35,393 nt of DNA from Hyphomicrobiales bacterium. GTDB lineage: Bacteria; Pseudomonadota; Alphaproteobacteria; Rhizobiales; Xanthobacteraceae. This document shows, piece after piece, positions 22,718 to 31,231 of the stretch. The notes beneath the pieces were generated by a model. It did not search any database, was not told the origin of the DNA, and was given only the letters and a program-made list of their open reading frames with translations. Position numbers and translations under genes: made by a program. The DNA lies in assembly GCA_019237215.1 (NCBI GenBank), contig JAFAHL010000286.1, positions 1 through 35,393 of the forward strand, given 5' to 3'. Position 1 is the stretch's first letter. The number at the start of each line of letters is the position of its first letter.

Positions 22718-24334
22718 ATGACCGATCTTGCATTACCCGGTTCGATCGAACCCGCAAGGCGGAAAGGGCCGGATCTCGATCGCGGCTTTCATCCGCTATA
22801 TGGCATCTTTTTTATGGGCTTCGTCGCCGCGGCGTTGCTGTATGTCGCCTACAGCATCTATGTGGACGTTGCAGCTACAGGGCAGCAGACTACGACCCTT
22901 CTGCCGTACATTCTGCTTTTCGTAGCCTTGCTAATCGCGCTTGGCTTTGAGTTTGTGAATGGTTTTCATGATACCGCCAATGCGGTCGCTACGGTGATCT
23001 ATACGCATGCATTGCCCGCAAATATCGCGGTCGTGTGGTCGGGCATGTTCAATCTGTTAGGTGTCCTGCTGTCGAGCGGCGCTGTCGCTTTCGGCATCGT
23101 ATCGCTGCTGCCGGTGGAATTGATCCTGCAAGTTGGCAGCAGTGCCGGGTTTGCAATGGTGTTTGCACTGTTGATCGCGGCCATCATCTGGAATGTCGGC
23201 ACTTGGTATTGCGGCCTACCGGCTTCGAGCTCTCATACCCTGATCGGCTCGATCATCGGCGTCGGCATCACCAACGCCCTGCTGCGTGGTCGCGACGGCA
23301 CCTCCGGGGTCGATTGGTCGCAAGCGGCCAATATTGGAAAAGCCCTGCTGCTATCGCCGATGTTCGGCTTCGCGCTGGCGGCTATTTTGCTTTTGGCGCT
23401 GAAGGTCGTGGTCCGCAACGTGGCGCTTTACGCCGAGCCGAAGGGGGACCAGCCGCCGCCATGGTGGATTCGCGGCATTCTGATCCTCACCTGCACGCTC
23501 GTGAGCTTTTTCCACGGCTCCAACGATGGCCAGAAGGGCATGGGTTTGATCATGCTCATTCTGATCGGCACGGTGCCGACGGCATACGCGCTCAATCGCG
23601 CCCTGCCGGCGAGCCAGATCGAGCGCTTCGTCGCGACCTCCAGGGCCGCGAGTGCCGTCGTCGAGCGCAAGGCGGCGGGATACAATGTGTTAGGCGATCC
23701 TCGCCCGGCGGTCACCAGTTATGTGGCGCAGCATCAGATCAATGAGGGAACATATCCGTCATTAGCGGTGCTGATGCGCGACATCTCCGACCAGGTCACC
23801 AAGTATGGCTCGCTGGCAAAGTTTCCAGCCGATGCCGTCGGCAACACCCGCAACGATATGTATCTCGCGTCCGAAGCGATCCGCAATCTGATGAAGGATA
23901 AGGAAAGCGAGCTCAACGACGAAGAGATCGCCACGCTCAACGCCTATAAAGGCTCGCTCGACAGCGCGACGAAGTTCATCCCGCTCTGGGTGAAGATTGC
24001 GGTTGCCATCGCGCTCGGTATGGGGACGATGATTGGCTGGAAGCGCATCGTCGTTACAGTGGGCGAGAAGATCGGCAAGGCGCATCTAACCTATGCGCAG
24101 GGCGCCTGCGCCGAAATCACGGCTGCTGCAACGATTGCGGCCGCCGACGTATACGGCCTGCCGGTCTCGACCACGCACGTGCTTTCGTCAGGTATTGCCG
24201 GCACCATGGCCGCCAATGGATCTGGGCTGCAATGGGCGACGGTTCGCAACATCGCGCTCGCCTGGGTGCTGACGTTACCGGCTGCAATGATGCTCTCGGG
24301 CTTCCTGTATTGGTCTTTTTCTCAGGTGTTCTAG
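22718..24334 (+). CDS. pit: Pit family inorganic phosphate transporter
   Basis: A 538-residue polytopic protein that imports phosphate, usually as a neutral divalent metal-phosphate complex, driven by protons. Both PiT signature repeats are present: FEFVNGFHDTANAVATVIYT (about residue 70) and FFHGSNDGQKGMGL in the second half, plus GLPASSSHTLIGSIIG and GLPVSTTHVLSSGIAGTMAA. A long hydrophilic loop separates the halves (about 300-415), as in bacterial PitA. It carries metal phosphate, which may connect it with the neighbouring histidine-rich protein and metal ATPase operon. No pit accessory (DUF47) gene is beside it. Confidence 0.93.
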   Translation: MTDLALPGSIEPARRKGPDLDRGFHPLYGIFFMGFVAAALLYVAYSIYVDVAATGQQTTTLLPYILLFVALLIALGFEFVNGFHDTANAVATVIYTHALPANIAVVWSGMFNLLGVLLSSGAVAFGIVSLLPVELILQVGSSAGFAMVFALLIAAIIWNVGTWYCGLPASSSHTLIGSIIGVGITNALLRGRDGTSGVDWSQAANIGKALLLSPMFGFALAAILLLALKVVVRNVALYAEPKGDQPPPWWIRGILILTCTLVSFFHGSNDGQKGMGLIMLILIGTVPTAYALNRALPASQIERFVATSRAASAVVERKAAGYNVLGDPRPAVTSYVAQHQINEGTYPSLAVLMRDISDQVTKYGSLAKFPADAVGNTRNDMYLASEAIRNLMKDKESELNDEEIATLNAYKGSLDSATKFIPLWVKIAVAIALGMGTMIGWKRIVVTVGEKIGKAHLTYAQGACAEITAAATIAAADVYGLPVSTTHVLSSGIAGTMAANGSGLQWATVRNIALAWVLTLPAAMMLSGFLYWSFSQVF

Positions 24335-24411
24335 CTCGCTTAGGCCGTGCAGCTTCCGCCCGATCGCAACAGCCTTAGGGCGCAAGCGCGCTGCGCGAAC
24401 AGGAGGTTACA

Positions 24412-25086
24412 ATGAAAGCCCAAGACGTCATGGTCCGCGACGTCGTCACCGTAAAGCCGGAGACCGACGTCGCTTCGGCGATCAAGCTCTTGATCGAACA
24501 CGACATCAGTGCGTTGCCGGTGGTTGATGACGATGGCACGGTAATCGGCATGCTCAGTGAGGCGGATCTCGTGCGGCGCACGGAAATCGGGACGGAGAAG
24601 CACCGGCCGTGGTGGCTCGAGGCGCTGACCCCGGGCTCCATGCTCGCGGAAGATTTTGCCAAGGCGCACGGACTGCGGGTGAGCGAGGTGATGTCGCATC
24701 ACGTGGTGTCGGCGTCGGAAGAGACCCCGCTGGCGGAAATCGCCGCGCTCTTGGAAAAGCACCGCATCAAGCGCGTTCCCATCATCGAGGACGGCAAGCT
24801 CCTCGGCATCGTGAGCCGATCGAACCTCGTTCAAGCCTTGGCCTCGTCCCTGCAGGCGGAGCCAGCGAAGGAGACGGATCGCGAGATCCGGCAGGAGGTG
24901 TTGTCGCGCCTGGCCGATCAGGACTGGACCGACTTTGGTTCGCGCAACATCATCGTGACCGGCGGTGTCGTCCATCTGTGGGGCCTCGTCGGCTCTCCCG
25001 AGGAGCGAACCGCGCTCGTCTCCCTCGCCGAAGGCGTGCGCGGCGTTGTCGGGGTATCCGACGAGATGATCCCGTCCTACGGCTGA
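24412..25086 (+). CDS. CBS-BON domain protein
   Basis: A 224-residue protein: two CBS motifs (MKAQDVMVRDVVTVKPETDV with LPVVDDDGTVIGMLSEADLV, and VSEVMSHHVVSASEETPL with VPIIEDGKLLGIVSRSNLV) followed by a BON domain (about 155-222, IIVTGGVVHLWGLVGSPEER). Tandem CBS domains bind adenosine nucleotides, and BON domains contact membranes or ligands. The arrangement is common in alphaproteobacteria as a stress or energy sensor without a fixed partner. A strong AGGAGG lies 6 bases before the ATG. It is 77 bases after pit and may be co-transcribed. Confidence 0.9.
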   Translation: MKAQDVMVRDVVTVKPETDVASAIKLLIEHDISALPVVDDDGTVIGMLSEADLVRRTEIGTEKHRPWWLEALTPGSMLAEDFAKAHGLRVSEVMSHHVVSASEETPLAEIAALLEKHRIKRVPIIEDGKLLGIVSRSNLVQALASSLQAEPAKETDREIRQEVLSRLADQDWTDFGSRNIIVTGGVVHLWGLVGSPEERTALVSLAEGVRGVVGVSDEMIPSYG

Positions 25087-25114
25087 GGCGCGAGCATCAG
25101 CCGGCCTCCCGGCG

Positions 25115-25639
25115 TCAATGGGCGGTTGGCGCAATGCGGGCGTTCTGGCCCCGCCGCGCGCCCTTGTTGTAAACCCACGGCTTGCTCGACTTCTCGCGCG
25201 CGGATTGCTTAGCCGCCTTGAGCGCGACCGGACCCACGTTCGCGAGGAACACTTTCTCGTGCGCGCGCGTGAGGATCTCGACGGCTTGTTTCAACGACAC
25301 CCATTTCACCGACTTGATGTCGTCCATCAGCGCGCGCCGCGGTCCGCCGATGGCGCGCATATGCCAAAACTGCACGATCTTGATTCGGCCATCCACCGAA
25401 TACAACATCGAACCAAGAAATCCGTGGACTGAAACCTCGTGTCCGGTTTCTTCCAACACCTCGCGTCTGGCGGCAGCAAGCGCATGCTCACCCGGATAGA
25501 GCTTGCCCTTTGGCAGGACCCAAGACTTGTCCCTTCGCAATCGCACGATTGCGATGCGCGGTCTGCTGCCTTCCCCTAAGACAATTCCGCCCGCAGCCAG
25601 AATCGGCGGTGGAGCCTTCGCGTCGGGTAGAAGAGGCAT
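25115..25639 (-). CDS. Nudix hydrolase
   Basis: A 174-residue Nudix hydrolase. The Nudix box is complete: G45-x5-E51-x7-R59-E60-V-x-E63-E64-x-G66-H, preceded by SWVLPKGKLYPG. Such enzymes cleave nucleoside diphosphate-X bonds; DIPP/ADP-ribose or diadenosine polyphosphate types share the WVLPKGK start. The C-terminal 35 residues are basic (KAAKQSAREKSSKPWVYNKG). The frame is open to 25684, but the ATG at 25639 has GGGGAA 6 bases upstream and is preferred. It converges with the CBS-BON gene. Confidence 0.87.
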   Translation of the reverse strand: MPLLPDAKAPPPILAAGGIVLGEGSRPRIAIVRLRRDKSWVLPKGKLYPGEHALAAARREVLEETGHEVSVHGFLGSMLYSVDGRIKIVQFWHMRAIGGPRRALMDDIKSVKWVSLKQAVEILTRAHEKVFLANVGPVALKAAKQSAREKSSKPWVYNKGARRGQNARIAPTAH

Positions 25640-25979
25640 GGCGGTTCCCCGTGATCGAGAGCGCCACGCATGCTGGCTCGGCATACTTAACGCGAGGTTA
25701 AGGTGCCGAGATCATGGCCCCGGCGGTGGTCGCTGCGGATGACCTAATGGACTGCGGTGGCGTCGATGATCATGCCGCTCACCTTCAAGCATTTTGCACC
25801 TGCGCAGCCGCGACGATCCATGCACGAAACGCGCGCATGGCCTTACAAATGATCGTTTGTGGGAGCCAGACCCCTTGAATTAGTAGGGTCATCGGTTCGC
25901 TCGCCGGCTGGCGGTGGGAGCAGCGGCCCCAGCAACAACCGCCAAGCCGCAATCGACGCCACCCGCAAACAGGAGTCAT
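25640..25979. other. Spacer between Nudix and beta-lactamase genes
   Basis: About 340 bases lying between the divergent Nudix and beta-lactamase genes. No gene, tRNA or strong repeat was recognised. Upstream frames before the beta-lactamase ATG are open back to 25914 but have no ribosome-binding site and poor coding appearance. Promoters for the two genes are expected here. Confidence 0.4.
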
Positions 25980-26810
25980 ATGAAGATGACTGCAGCGCTT
26001 AGCCTTTTCACTCGCCGGACGGCGCTCGGTGTTTCGATCGGCGCCATCACCGTGATCGCACGTGGCCGCGCCCCGTTGGCTGCAGGCTCGACGGAGCGGG
26101 CGGACCTCGAGGCTGTCTTCGCCGAGAACGGGGTCGCAGGCACGTTTGTGCTCTACGACGTGGCAACGGATCACTTCACGCTGATCAATGCCACGCGCGC
26201 CGAGAAGCGTTTCGTCCCAGCCTCAACCTTCAAGATCGCGAACACCATCATCGCGCTGGAGACCGGCGTCGTGAAAGACGAGAACGAGATCATTCCCTAT
26301 GGCGGTCAGCCGCAGCCGTTCAAGACCTGGGAGAAGGACATGTCCATGCGCGAGGCGATCGCGCTGTCCGCGGTTCCCATCTACCAGGAGCTTGCCCGCC
26401 GCATCGGGCTCGAACGCTATCGGGAGTGGCTTCCCCGGCTGGACTTTGGCAATCGGCAAACGGGGACGATCGTCGACACGTTCTGGCTGGACGGGCCGCT
26501 GGAAATCAGCGCCCTCGAGGAAGCTCGCTTCGTCGCCCGGCTGGCGCAGCAAAAACTCGATGCGTCGATCCGTTCGCAGTCGATTGCGCGCGACATCATT
26601 CGACTTGAAAGCCGCGACGGCAAAATCCTCTACGGCAAGACCGGATGGCGCTTTTCCAGCGCTCCAAACCTCGGCTGGTGGACCGGGTGGGTGGAACAGA
26701 ACGGCAAGATTTCAGCCTTCTCATTGAACATCGATATGCCGGCTGCGACCGATGCCCCCAAGCGCGTCGCCGTCGGCAAGACAATGCTCTCGAAGCTGGG
26801 CGTTCTCTGA
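25980..26810 (+). CDS. Class D (OXA-type) beta-lactamase
   Basis: A 276-residue serine beta-lactamase of class D. All class motifs are visible: S82-T-F-K85 with the acylating serine and carboxylatable lysine, S130-A-V132, F156-G-N158 (in place of YGN), W169 in DTFWLDGPLEIS, and K220-T-G222 in YGKTGWRF. The N-terminus has a twin-arginine-like leader (TRRTALG followed by a hydrophobic stretch), suggesting Tat export, as for several beta-lactamases. The ATG at 25980 is preceded by AGGAG. There is no transposon or integron around it, so it seems a resident chromosomal gene. The substrate range cannot be read from the sequence. Confidence 0.92.
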   Translation: MKMTAALSLFTRRTALGVSIGAITVIARGRAPLAAGSTERADLEAVFAENGVAGTFVLYDVATDHFTLINATRAEKRFVPASTFKIANTIIALETGVVKDENEIIPYGGQPQPFKTWEKDMSMREAIALSAVPIYQELARRIGLERYREWLPRLDFGNRQTGTIVDTFWLDGPLEISALEEARFVARLAQQKLDASIRSQSIARDIIRLESRDGKILYGKTGWRFSSAPNLGWWTGWVEQNGKISAFSLNIDMPAATDAPKRVAVGKTMLSKLGVL

Positions 26811-26877
26811 CTGTGTTCTGACGCTGGCAAGCGATCGAAGTGCCGCCTGCCCTGGCTATCGTGGAACTCCGAGGCAC

Positions 26878-28563
26878 TCAGAGCGGGCGGACCTCGCCGC
26901 TCGCGATCTTCACCTTGTCCCCGTTGAACTTTCGCACGACGAAGCCGTCGAAGCGCTCGTTGTAGGTGGGGCTGTAGTCGCGCAAGAGCCCGAGCGCCTG
27001 TTGCTCGCCGACGAAGAGGCCGCGCACGCTGTCGGAGCGGTAGTGGACGCCGGCGGCGTCGCGGCCCAGCGCGATGTTGCCAGCGAGCTTGTCGATCTCG
27101 TTGCCGAGGGTGAGGGGGGCGTCGCGCCAGGGCTCCAGCCCCGCGCCGTCCGCCGTGGCCTCGACCGGATGTGGCAGGACGTAATCGGCGTCGAAGAAGG
27201 CTTTGAGGATCGTGGCGCAGGCGCCTGCGTTGCAGGCGTGGGCCGCGGGGTAGGACGGGTGCGTGGGACATCCCTCGGGGAAGGCCAGCGGCAGCAGGCG
27301 TGTCCCATGCTGGGAGCGGACCCGCGCGACGGCGTCGCATTGAAGGATGTCGGTGTGGATGTCGTATTGTCGCCGGCCGGTCGCGTGCGTCTCGATCCGT
27401 CCGGCAAAGCACTCCGGCCGCAGGCGCCGGTGGACCTGCCATTTGTGAAAGTAGGCGCCCTTCTGCCCGAGCAATGCCGCCTGTGCGAGCAATGACAGCA
27501 CGTTCTTGCTGCCCAAGGTAATGTCGCCGAACTGCGTGCGCGAGGCGCGATAGGGATTGGTCGGCGAAAGCGCGTCTTTGCCCTGGGCGAGCATGATCAG
27601 CGCCGCGTTCATGTAGGCCTGAAAGCTGAAGTCGCGATGGACGTATTCCGCAAGCTCGCGCGCGCTGCAGATGAAGCGCGGCGTCGCATCGAACGCGGCC
27701 GTCGATCGCGGCATGGCGCCGCGCTGGCAGGCGAGCCAGTCGGCGTAGTTCGTGAGGAAGCTCTGCCCGCGGCTGGGCACGCTATAGCGCTGCTCGATCG
27801 TCTTGATGCCGTAGGGGATGTCGAGCCACAGGAACTGGCTGAGATAGGGGCCGATCAGGTTGCCCCGCGTCTCGCCGCGGAACACCGTCGCGGGCGTCGG
27901 CTTCTCCCCGGCGCCCGATGTCAGCGGTTCCGTGAAGGCGTTGAGGTCCGTGACGGCCGCGGCAACGAGCGGATCCGTTTCATAGTCGCGGAACGGCACG
28001 TCCCGCGTCAGCGCGCGCCAATACACTTCCGCCATGTCGGTTGCCATGTGGGCGCTGGCAAAGGCCGCAGGCGGGTCGAGGCTGGTCGCGGCGGCATCGA
28101 GGCCAACGAGATCGAAGGCGTAGGTCGCTTGCGGATTATTCAGTTCAATCTCGGCGTTGCGGTCGCGCGGGATTGTTTCGAAGCCATTGTGATCGCCGCT
28201 TGCGAGAACCGACACGAGCGTCGCGAAGGCATCGGCATCGACCTCGCCGGCGTCGTTGTGGGGCAGCGTCTTGGCAAAGCTCGCGCGCTTGTCGGCGTAG
28301 CGCGCTTCGTCGCCGTTCGAACGATGCACCGGCTGCGGCTCGTCGAGATAGGCCTGCGCCGCCGCCTGACGCATGCGGAATGCTGCCGTCTGGCGTGGTG
28401 ACGCCTCAGTCGCGTTCGCATCGCCCGGGCGCAGCGCCGCACTGCCCCATCCGACCGCCGCGGCGGCCAAGCCGGCGCTGGCGCTCCCTTCGAGCAAGGC
28501 ACGGCGCGAGACGGGATGCAGGCTTGCGCGATCCGGCTTCGGTGGCTCGACGATGTGACGCAT
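26878..28563 (-). CDS. Vanadium-dependent haloperoxidase-like protein
   Basis: A 561-residue protein of the vanadium haloperoxidase / PAP2 superfamily. Candidate vanadate ligands are K374 and R382 in HKWQVHRRLRPE, the HPSYPAAH segment (435-442, ending in the possible catalytic H442) and R501-x5-H507 in RDAAGVHYRSD. The usual SGH triplet reads AAH here, so activity may be altered. A Tat-like leader is visible at residues 18-45 (SRRALLEGSASAGLAAAAVG), suggesting export of a folded enzyme. GGAGG precedes the ATG. Halide or other peroxidative oxidation is the family role; a phosphatase is the alternative. It converges with the beta-lactamase gene. Confidence 0.85.
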   Translation of the reverse strand: MRHIVEPPKPDRASLHPVSRRALLEGSASAGLAAAAVGWGSAALRPGDANATEASPRQTAAFRMRQAAAQAYLDEPQPVHRSNGDEARYADKRASFAKTLPHNDAGEVDADAFATLVSVLASGDHNGFETIPRDRNAEIELNNPQATYAFDLVGLDAAATSLDPPAAFASAHMATDMAEVYWRALTRDVPFRDYETDPLVAAAVTDLNAFTEPLTSGAGEKPTPATVFRGETRGNLIGPYLSQFLWLDIPYGIKTIEQRYSVPSRGQSFLTNYADWLACQRGAMPRSTAAFDATPRFICSARELAEYVHRDFSFQAYMNAALIMLAQGKDALSPTNPYRASRTQFGDITLGSKNVLSLLAQAALLGQKGAYFHKWQVHRRLRPECFAGRIETHATGRRQYDIHTDILQCDAVARVRSQHGTRLLPLAFPEGCPTHPSYPAAHACNAGACATILKAFFDADYVLPHPVEATADGAGLEPWRDAPLTLGNEIDKLAGNIALGRDAAGVHYRSDSVRGLFVGEQQALGLLRDYSPTYNERFDGFVVRKFNGDKVKIASGEVRPL

Positions 28564-28818
28564 GGATGAACCTCCGTCGCAACCGAGGTACTGCTTGGCG
28601 ACGTAAGGCGTATCCTAACTCATGCCCGCAACTCGCTACAGTCACGTGGACTGCGCCGCTCAACTCGTGGCCGGCCCGGCAGGATGCCGGCCCGACAGCG
28701 ACGTCAGATCATGTCCGCGCGAGTGCGCCCGTGCAGCTCGATATCGAGCCGGCCAGCCGTCGCGGGTTTTGGCACACCGTTTGCTAGATAGGCTCACAGA
28801 AAGAGACTGGAGGGGCCT

Positions 28819-29601
28819 ATGCAGCTCCATGCCGCCGGCGCGGAACGGGAGCGCGTCGTGGCTCCGCGCCCGCCTTTATCCGAGGCCGGCGGCTGGCAAG
28901 CCCTGCTGCTGAGCGAGAGCAGAGCGCTGCTGGCCGGTCCGCCGCCGCTGTTCCAAGCGTTGTCAGCGCGCGAGCGCGAACTGGTGCTGAGCCATGGCCG
29001 GCGACGCGTGCTCAATCGCGGGCAAACGCTTTTCAGCCAGGGTACGACGCATGAGGGCATCTACCTCATCGAGAGCGGCCGGATTCGCGTGTTTTACAAC
29101 GCGCCGTCGGGACGCGAGATCACGCTGGCCTATTGGTATCCCGGAAACTTCGTCGGTGGTCCGGACATCTTCGGGCCCAGCGTTCATTTGTGGTCCGGCG
29201 TTGCCACCAACAACAGCAGTGTCGTTCAGCTGCCGGGCAAGGCCCTACGCAACCTGGTGATGCAGATTCCGGCGCTTGGAATCGGCTTGATTGAAGGTCT
29301 TTCGTTCAAGGGCAAGTGCTATTCCGCCCTCGTGCAGATGCTCGGCACCCGCTCGGTTACCGATCGGCTTGCCCAGCTGCTGCTCCATCTGGTTGATGCC
29401 TATGGAATCAAGGTGCCCGACGGAACCCTCATCGGTGCCGCGTTTACGCACGCCGACCTTGCTCACATGGTCGGTGCGACTCGGCAATGGGTGACAATCA
29501 GCTTGAAGCGATTGCAAGAGCAGGGCGTCGTGGTGTGCCGGAAATCGCAGATCATTGTGCGGCGTCTCGACGCCCTCGTGGAGATGCGGGGCGGCGGGTA
29601 A
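28819..29601 (+). CDS. Crp/Fnr-family transcriptional regulator
   Basis: A 260-residue regulator with a cyclic-nucleotide-binding-like beta-roll (about 45-160; GQTLFSQGTTHEGIYLIESG, then RIRVFYNAPSGREITLAYWYPGN) and a C-terminal winged helix (about 205-250; FTHADLAHMVGATRQWVTISL with KRLQEQGVV). It lacks the N-terminal cysteine cluster of oxygen-sensing FNR, so it probably senses a small molecule. The gene lies 182 bases before the solute-binding-protein gene in the same direction, and an inverted repeat between them is a candidate target. GGAGGGG precedes the ATG. It is likely the local regulator of the downstream transport cluster. Confidence 0.88.
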   Translation: MQLHAAGAERERVVAPRPPLSEAGGWQALLLSESRALLAGPPPLFQALSARERELVLSHGRRRVLNRGQTLFSQGTTHEGIYLIESGRIRVFYNAPSGREITLAYWYPGNFVGGPDIFGPSVHLWSGVATNNSSVVQLPGKALRNLVMQIPALGIGLIEGLSFKGKCYSALVQMLGTRSVTDRLAQLLLHLVDAYGIKVPDGTLIGAAFTHADLAHMVGATRQWVTISLKRLQEQGVVVCRKSQIIVRRLDALVEMRGGG

Positions 29602-29699
29602 CCCTTGCTGCCTAATGAATGAGCGTTCTACGGCGCAATTGCCGAAAATATGCGCAGCGAGTGATTTTGGGCAACTAATAACCGTGACCGCCACTCCTG

Positions 29700-29717
29700 G
29701 TTTGCGGCGCAGCAAAC
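29700..29717. promoter_or_regulatory. Inverted repeat upstream of the transport cluster
   Basis: GTTTGC-GGCGCA-GCAAAC, perfect 6-base arms with a 6-base centre, lies 65 bases before the solute-binding-protein start and 98 after the Crp/Fnr-family gene. Crp-type proteins bind symmetric sites of this size, so it could be the operator of that regulator. It is short and unproven. Confidence 0.35.
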
Positions 29718-29782
29718 GCAGGCCAATAATCCCGGAAAGCGGGGAGACCGCGCACATCGCGCCAGCGAGAAAGAGAGAAGCC

Positions 29783-31200
29783 ATGAGACAAGCCAACTTT
29801 GCGACGGCCGTCGCGATTCGGATGCAGGCTTCAATGAACCTCGCATGCATTCCTCTTCTGGCAATGGCGTTGTTGCTGCCGACTGCGAGTCCCGCCGCGG
29901 CCGAGACCATCGATATCGCAATCGGGCACCAGAGCATGTGTACCGACACCTATACCGGCGGCATCGTGATTAAGGAGTTGAAGCTGCTCGAGAAGCACCT
30001 GCCGCACACCGGCAAGTACGCCGACGCTACCTACAACATCTCCTGGGCGGACTACGCATCCGGCGGACCAATCACCAATCAGATGCTCGCCGGCAAGCTC
30101 AACTTCGGCACCATGGGCGATTATCCGCTGGTCGTGAATGGCTCGAAGTTTCAGGAGACCAAGAGCCTGCGCACGATCTACGTCTCGGGTACTGGCTACA
30201 ATCTGAAAGGAGCCGGCAACGCGATCGTCGTTCCGGTCAGTTCCAATTTCCACAAGCTCGAGGACCTCAAGGGCAAGGCGATCTCCACGCCGGTCGGCAG
30301 CGCCTCCTGGGGCATGCTGATCAAGGCGCTGCAGGACAAGAAAATGCCACTCGCGAGCATCGAGCTGAAGAACCAAGCCCCGGCGGTCGGCGCCGCCAAT
30401 ATCGCGACCAACAAGATCGACGCGCATTCCGACTTCTGCCCGTGGTCGGAGATCATGGAGTTCCGTGGCACCGGCCGAAAGATCTATGACGGCAGCGAGA
30501 CGGGGATTCCTTATCTTCACGGCGTCGTCGTGCGACAGGACTTCGCCGAGAAATACCCGGAAATTGTCGTCGCCTTCATCAAGGCGATCTACGACGCCGG
30601 CAAATGGATCGATGAAGACCCCATGCGGGCGACCGATTTGATGGAGAAGTGGACCGGCGTCGAGAAGGAGTGCTCTATCTCTACTTCTCCAAAGGCGGCC
30701 ATCTCACTCAGGATCCGACAATCAAGAAGGCGTGGGTCGACACGCTGAAGTTCGACCATGGTGTTCTTGCGCAAGAGAAGCTCGCCTCCGCCTTGGACTT
30801 CGACAGCTGGATCAACGAGAGCTATATCAAGCGCGCCTACGTCGAGATGGGGCTGGACTACGAAGCCGACAAGGCGAAGATCGTCGATACGCTTGAAACC
30901 AACGCTGGCCGGCCGAAAGAGATCTGGCACGCGCGCGACGGCATTCTCTCTTATCCAACGATGAGGCAATTCCTCAAGGCGGTCGCCGAATTCCAGGCCA
31001 CCGGCGCCAAGCTCAACGCGAGCTACGTCTACGATCATGCTACCGGGCTCAAGCTGTTCGGCAAGACGGCATTCTACGTGCGCAAGCCTGACGGCGAGTT
31101 CGTGAGCTTCCTGCGCAAAGGCGAGGCCGAGGAATTCGCCGCGACGGCGAATGGGAAGATCTTCTCGTTCGAGGAGGCGGTGGCGAATTCGGGGTCATGA
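29783..31200 (+). pseudogene. ABC transporter solute-binding protein, frameshifted
   Basis: A solute-binding protein of the NMT1/TauA/SsuA type broken by a one-base frameshift. The first part (29783 to about 30670) has a signal peptide (LACIPLLAMALLLPTASPAAAET) and conserved pieces IGHQSMCTDTYTG, NQMLAGKLNFGTMGDYPL and PVGSASWGMLIKAL. After TGVEKE the frame shifts and continues as VLYLYFSKGGHLTQDPTIKK down to the stop at 31200. Adding one G near 30670 (GAGGTGCTC instead of GAGTGCTC) restores one 472-residue protein. Both halves look well conserved, so the change is recent or a sequencing error. It heads the cluster with permease and ATPase. The size is large for the family. Confidence 0.85.
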
Positions 31201-31231
31201 TCGGCTGATCGATCGGTTCGAGATTGGGCAC

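Noticed and set aside
25100-25113. A GCCG/CGGC hairpin between the CBS-BON and Nudix genes as terminator
   Set aside because: The stem is only 4-5 bases with no T-run.
26811-26877. AGTGCC/GGCACT pairing between the beta-lactamase and haloperoxidase genes as terminator
   Set aside because: The 6-base arms are separated by a loop of more than 25 bases, too weak to call.
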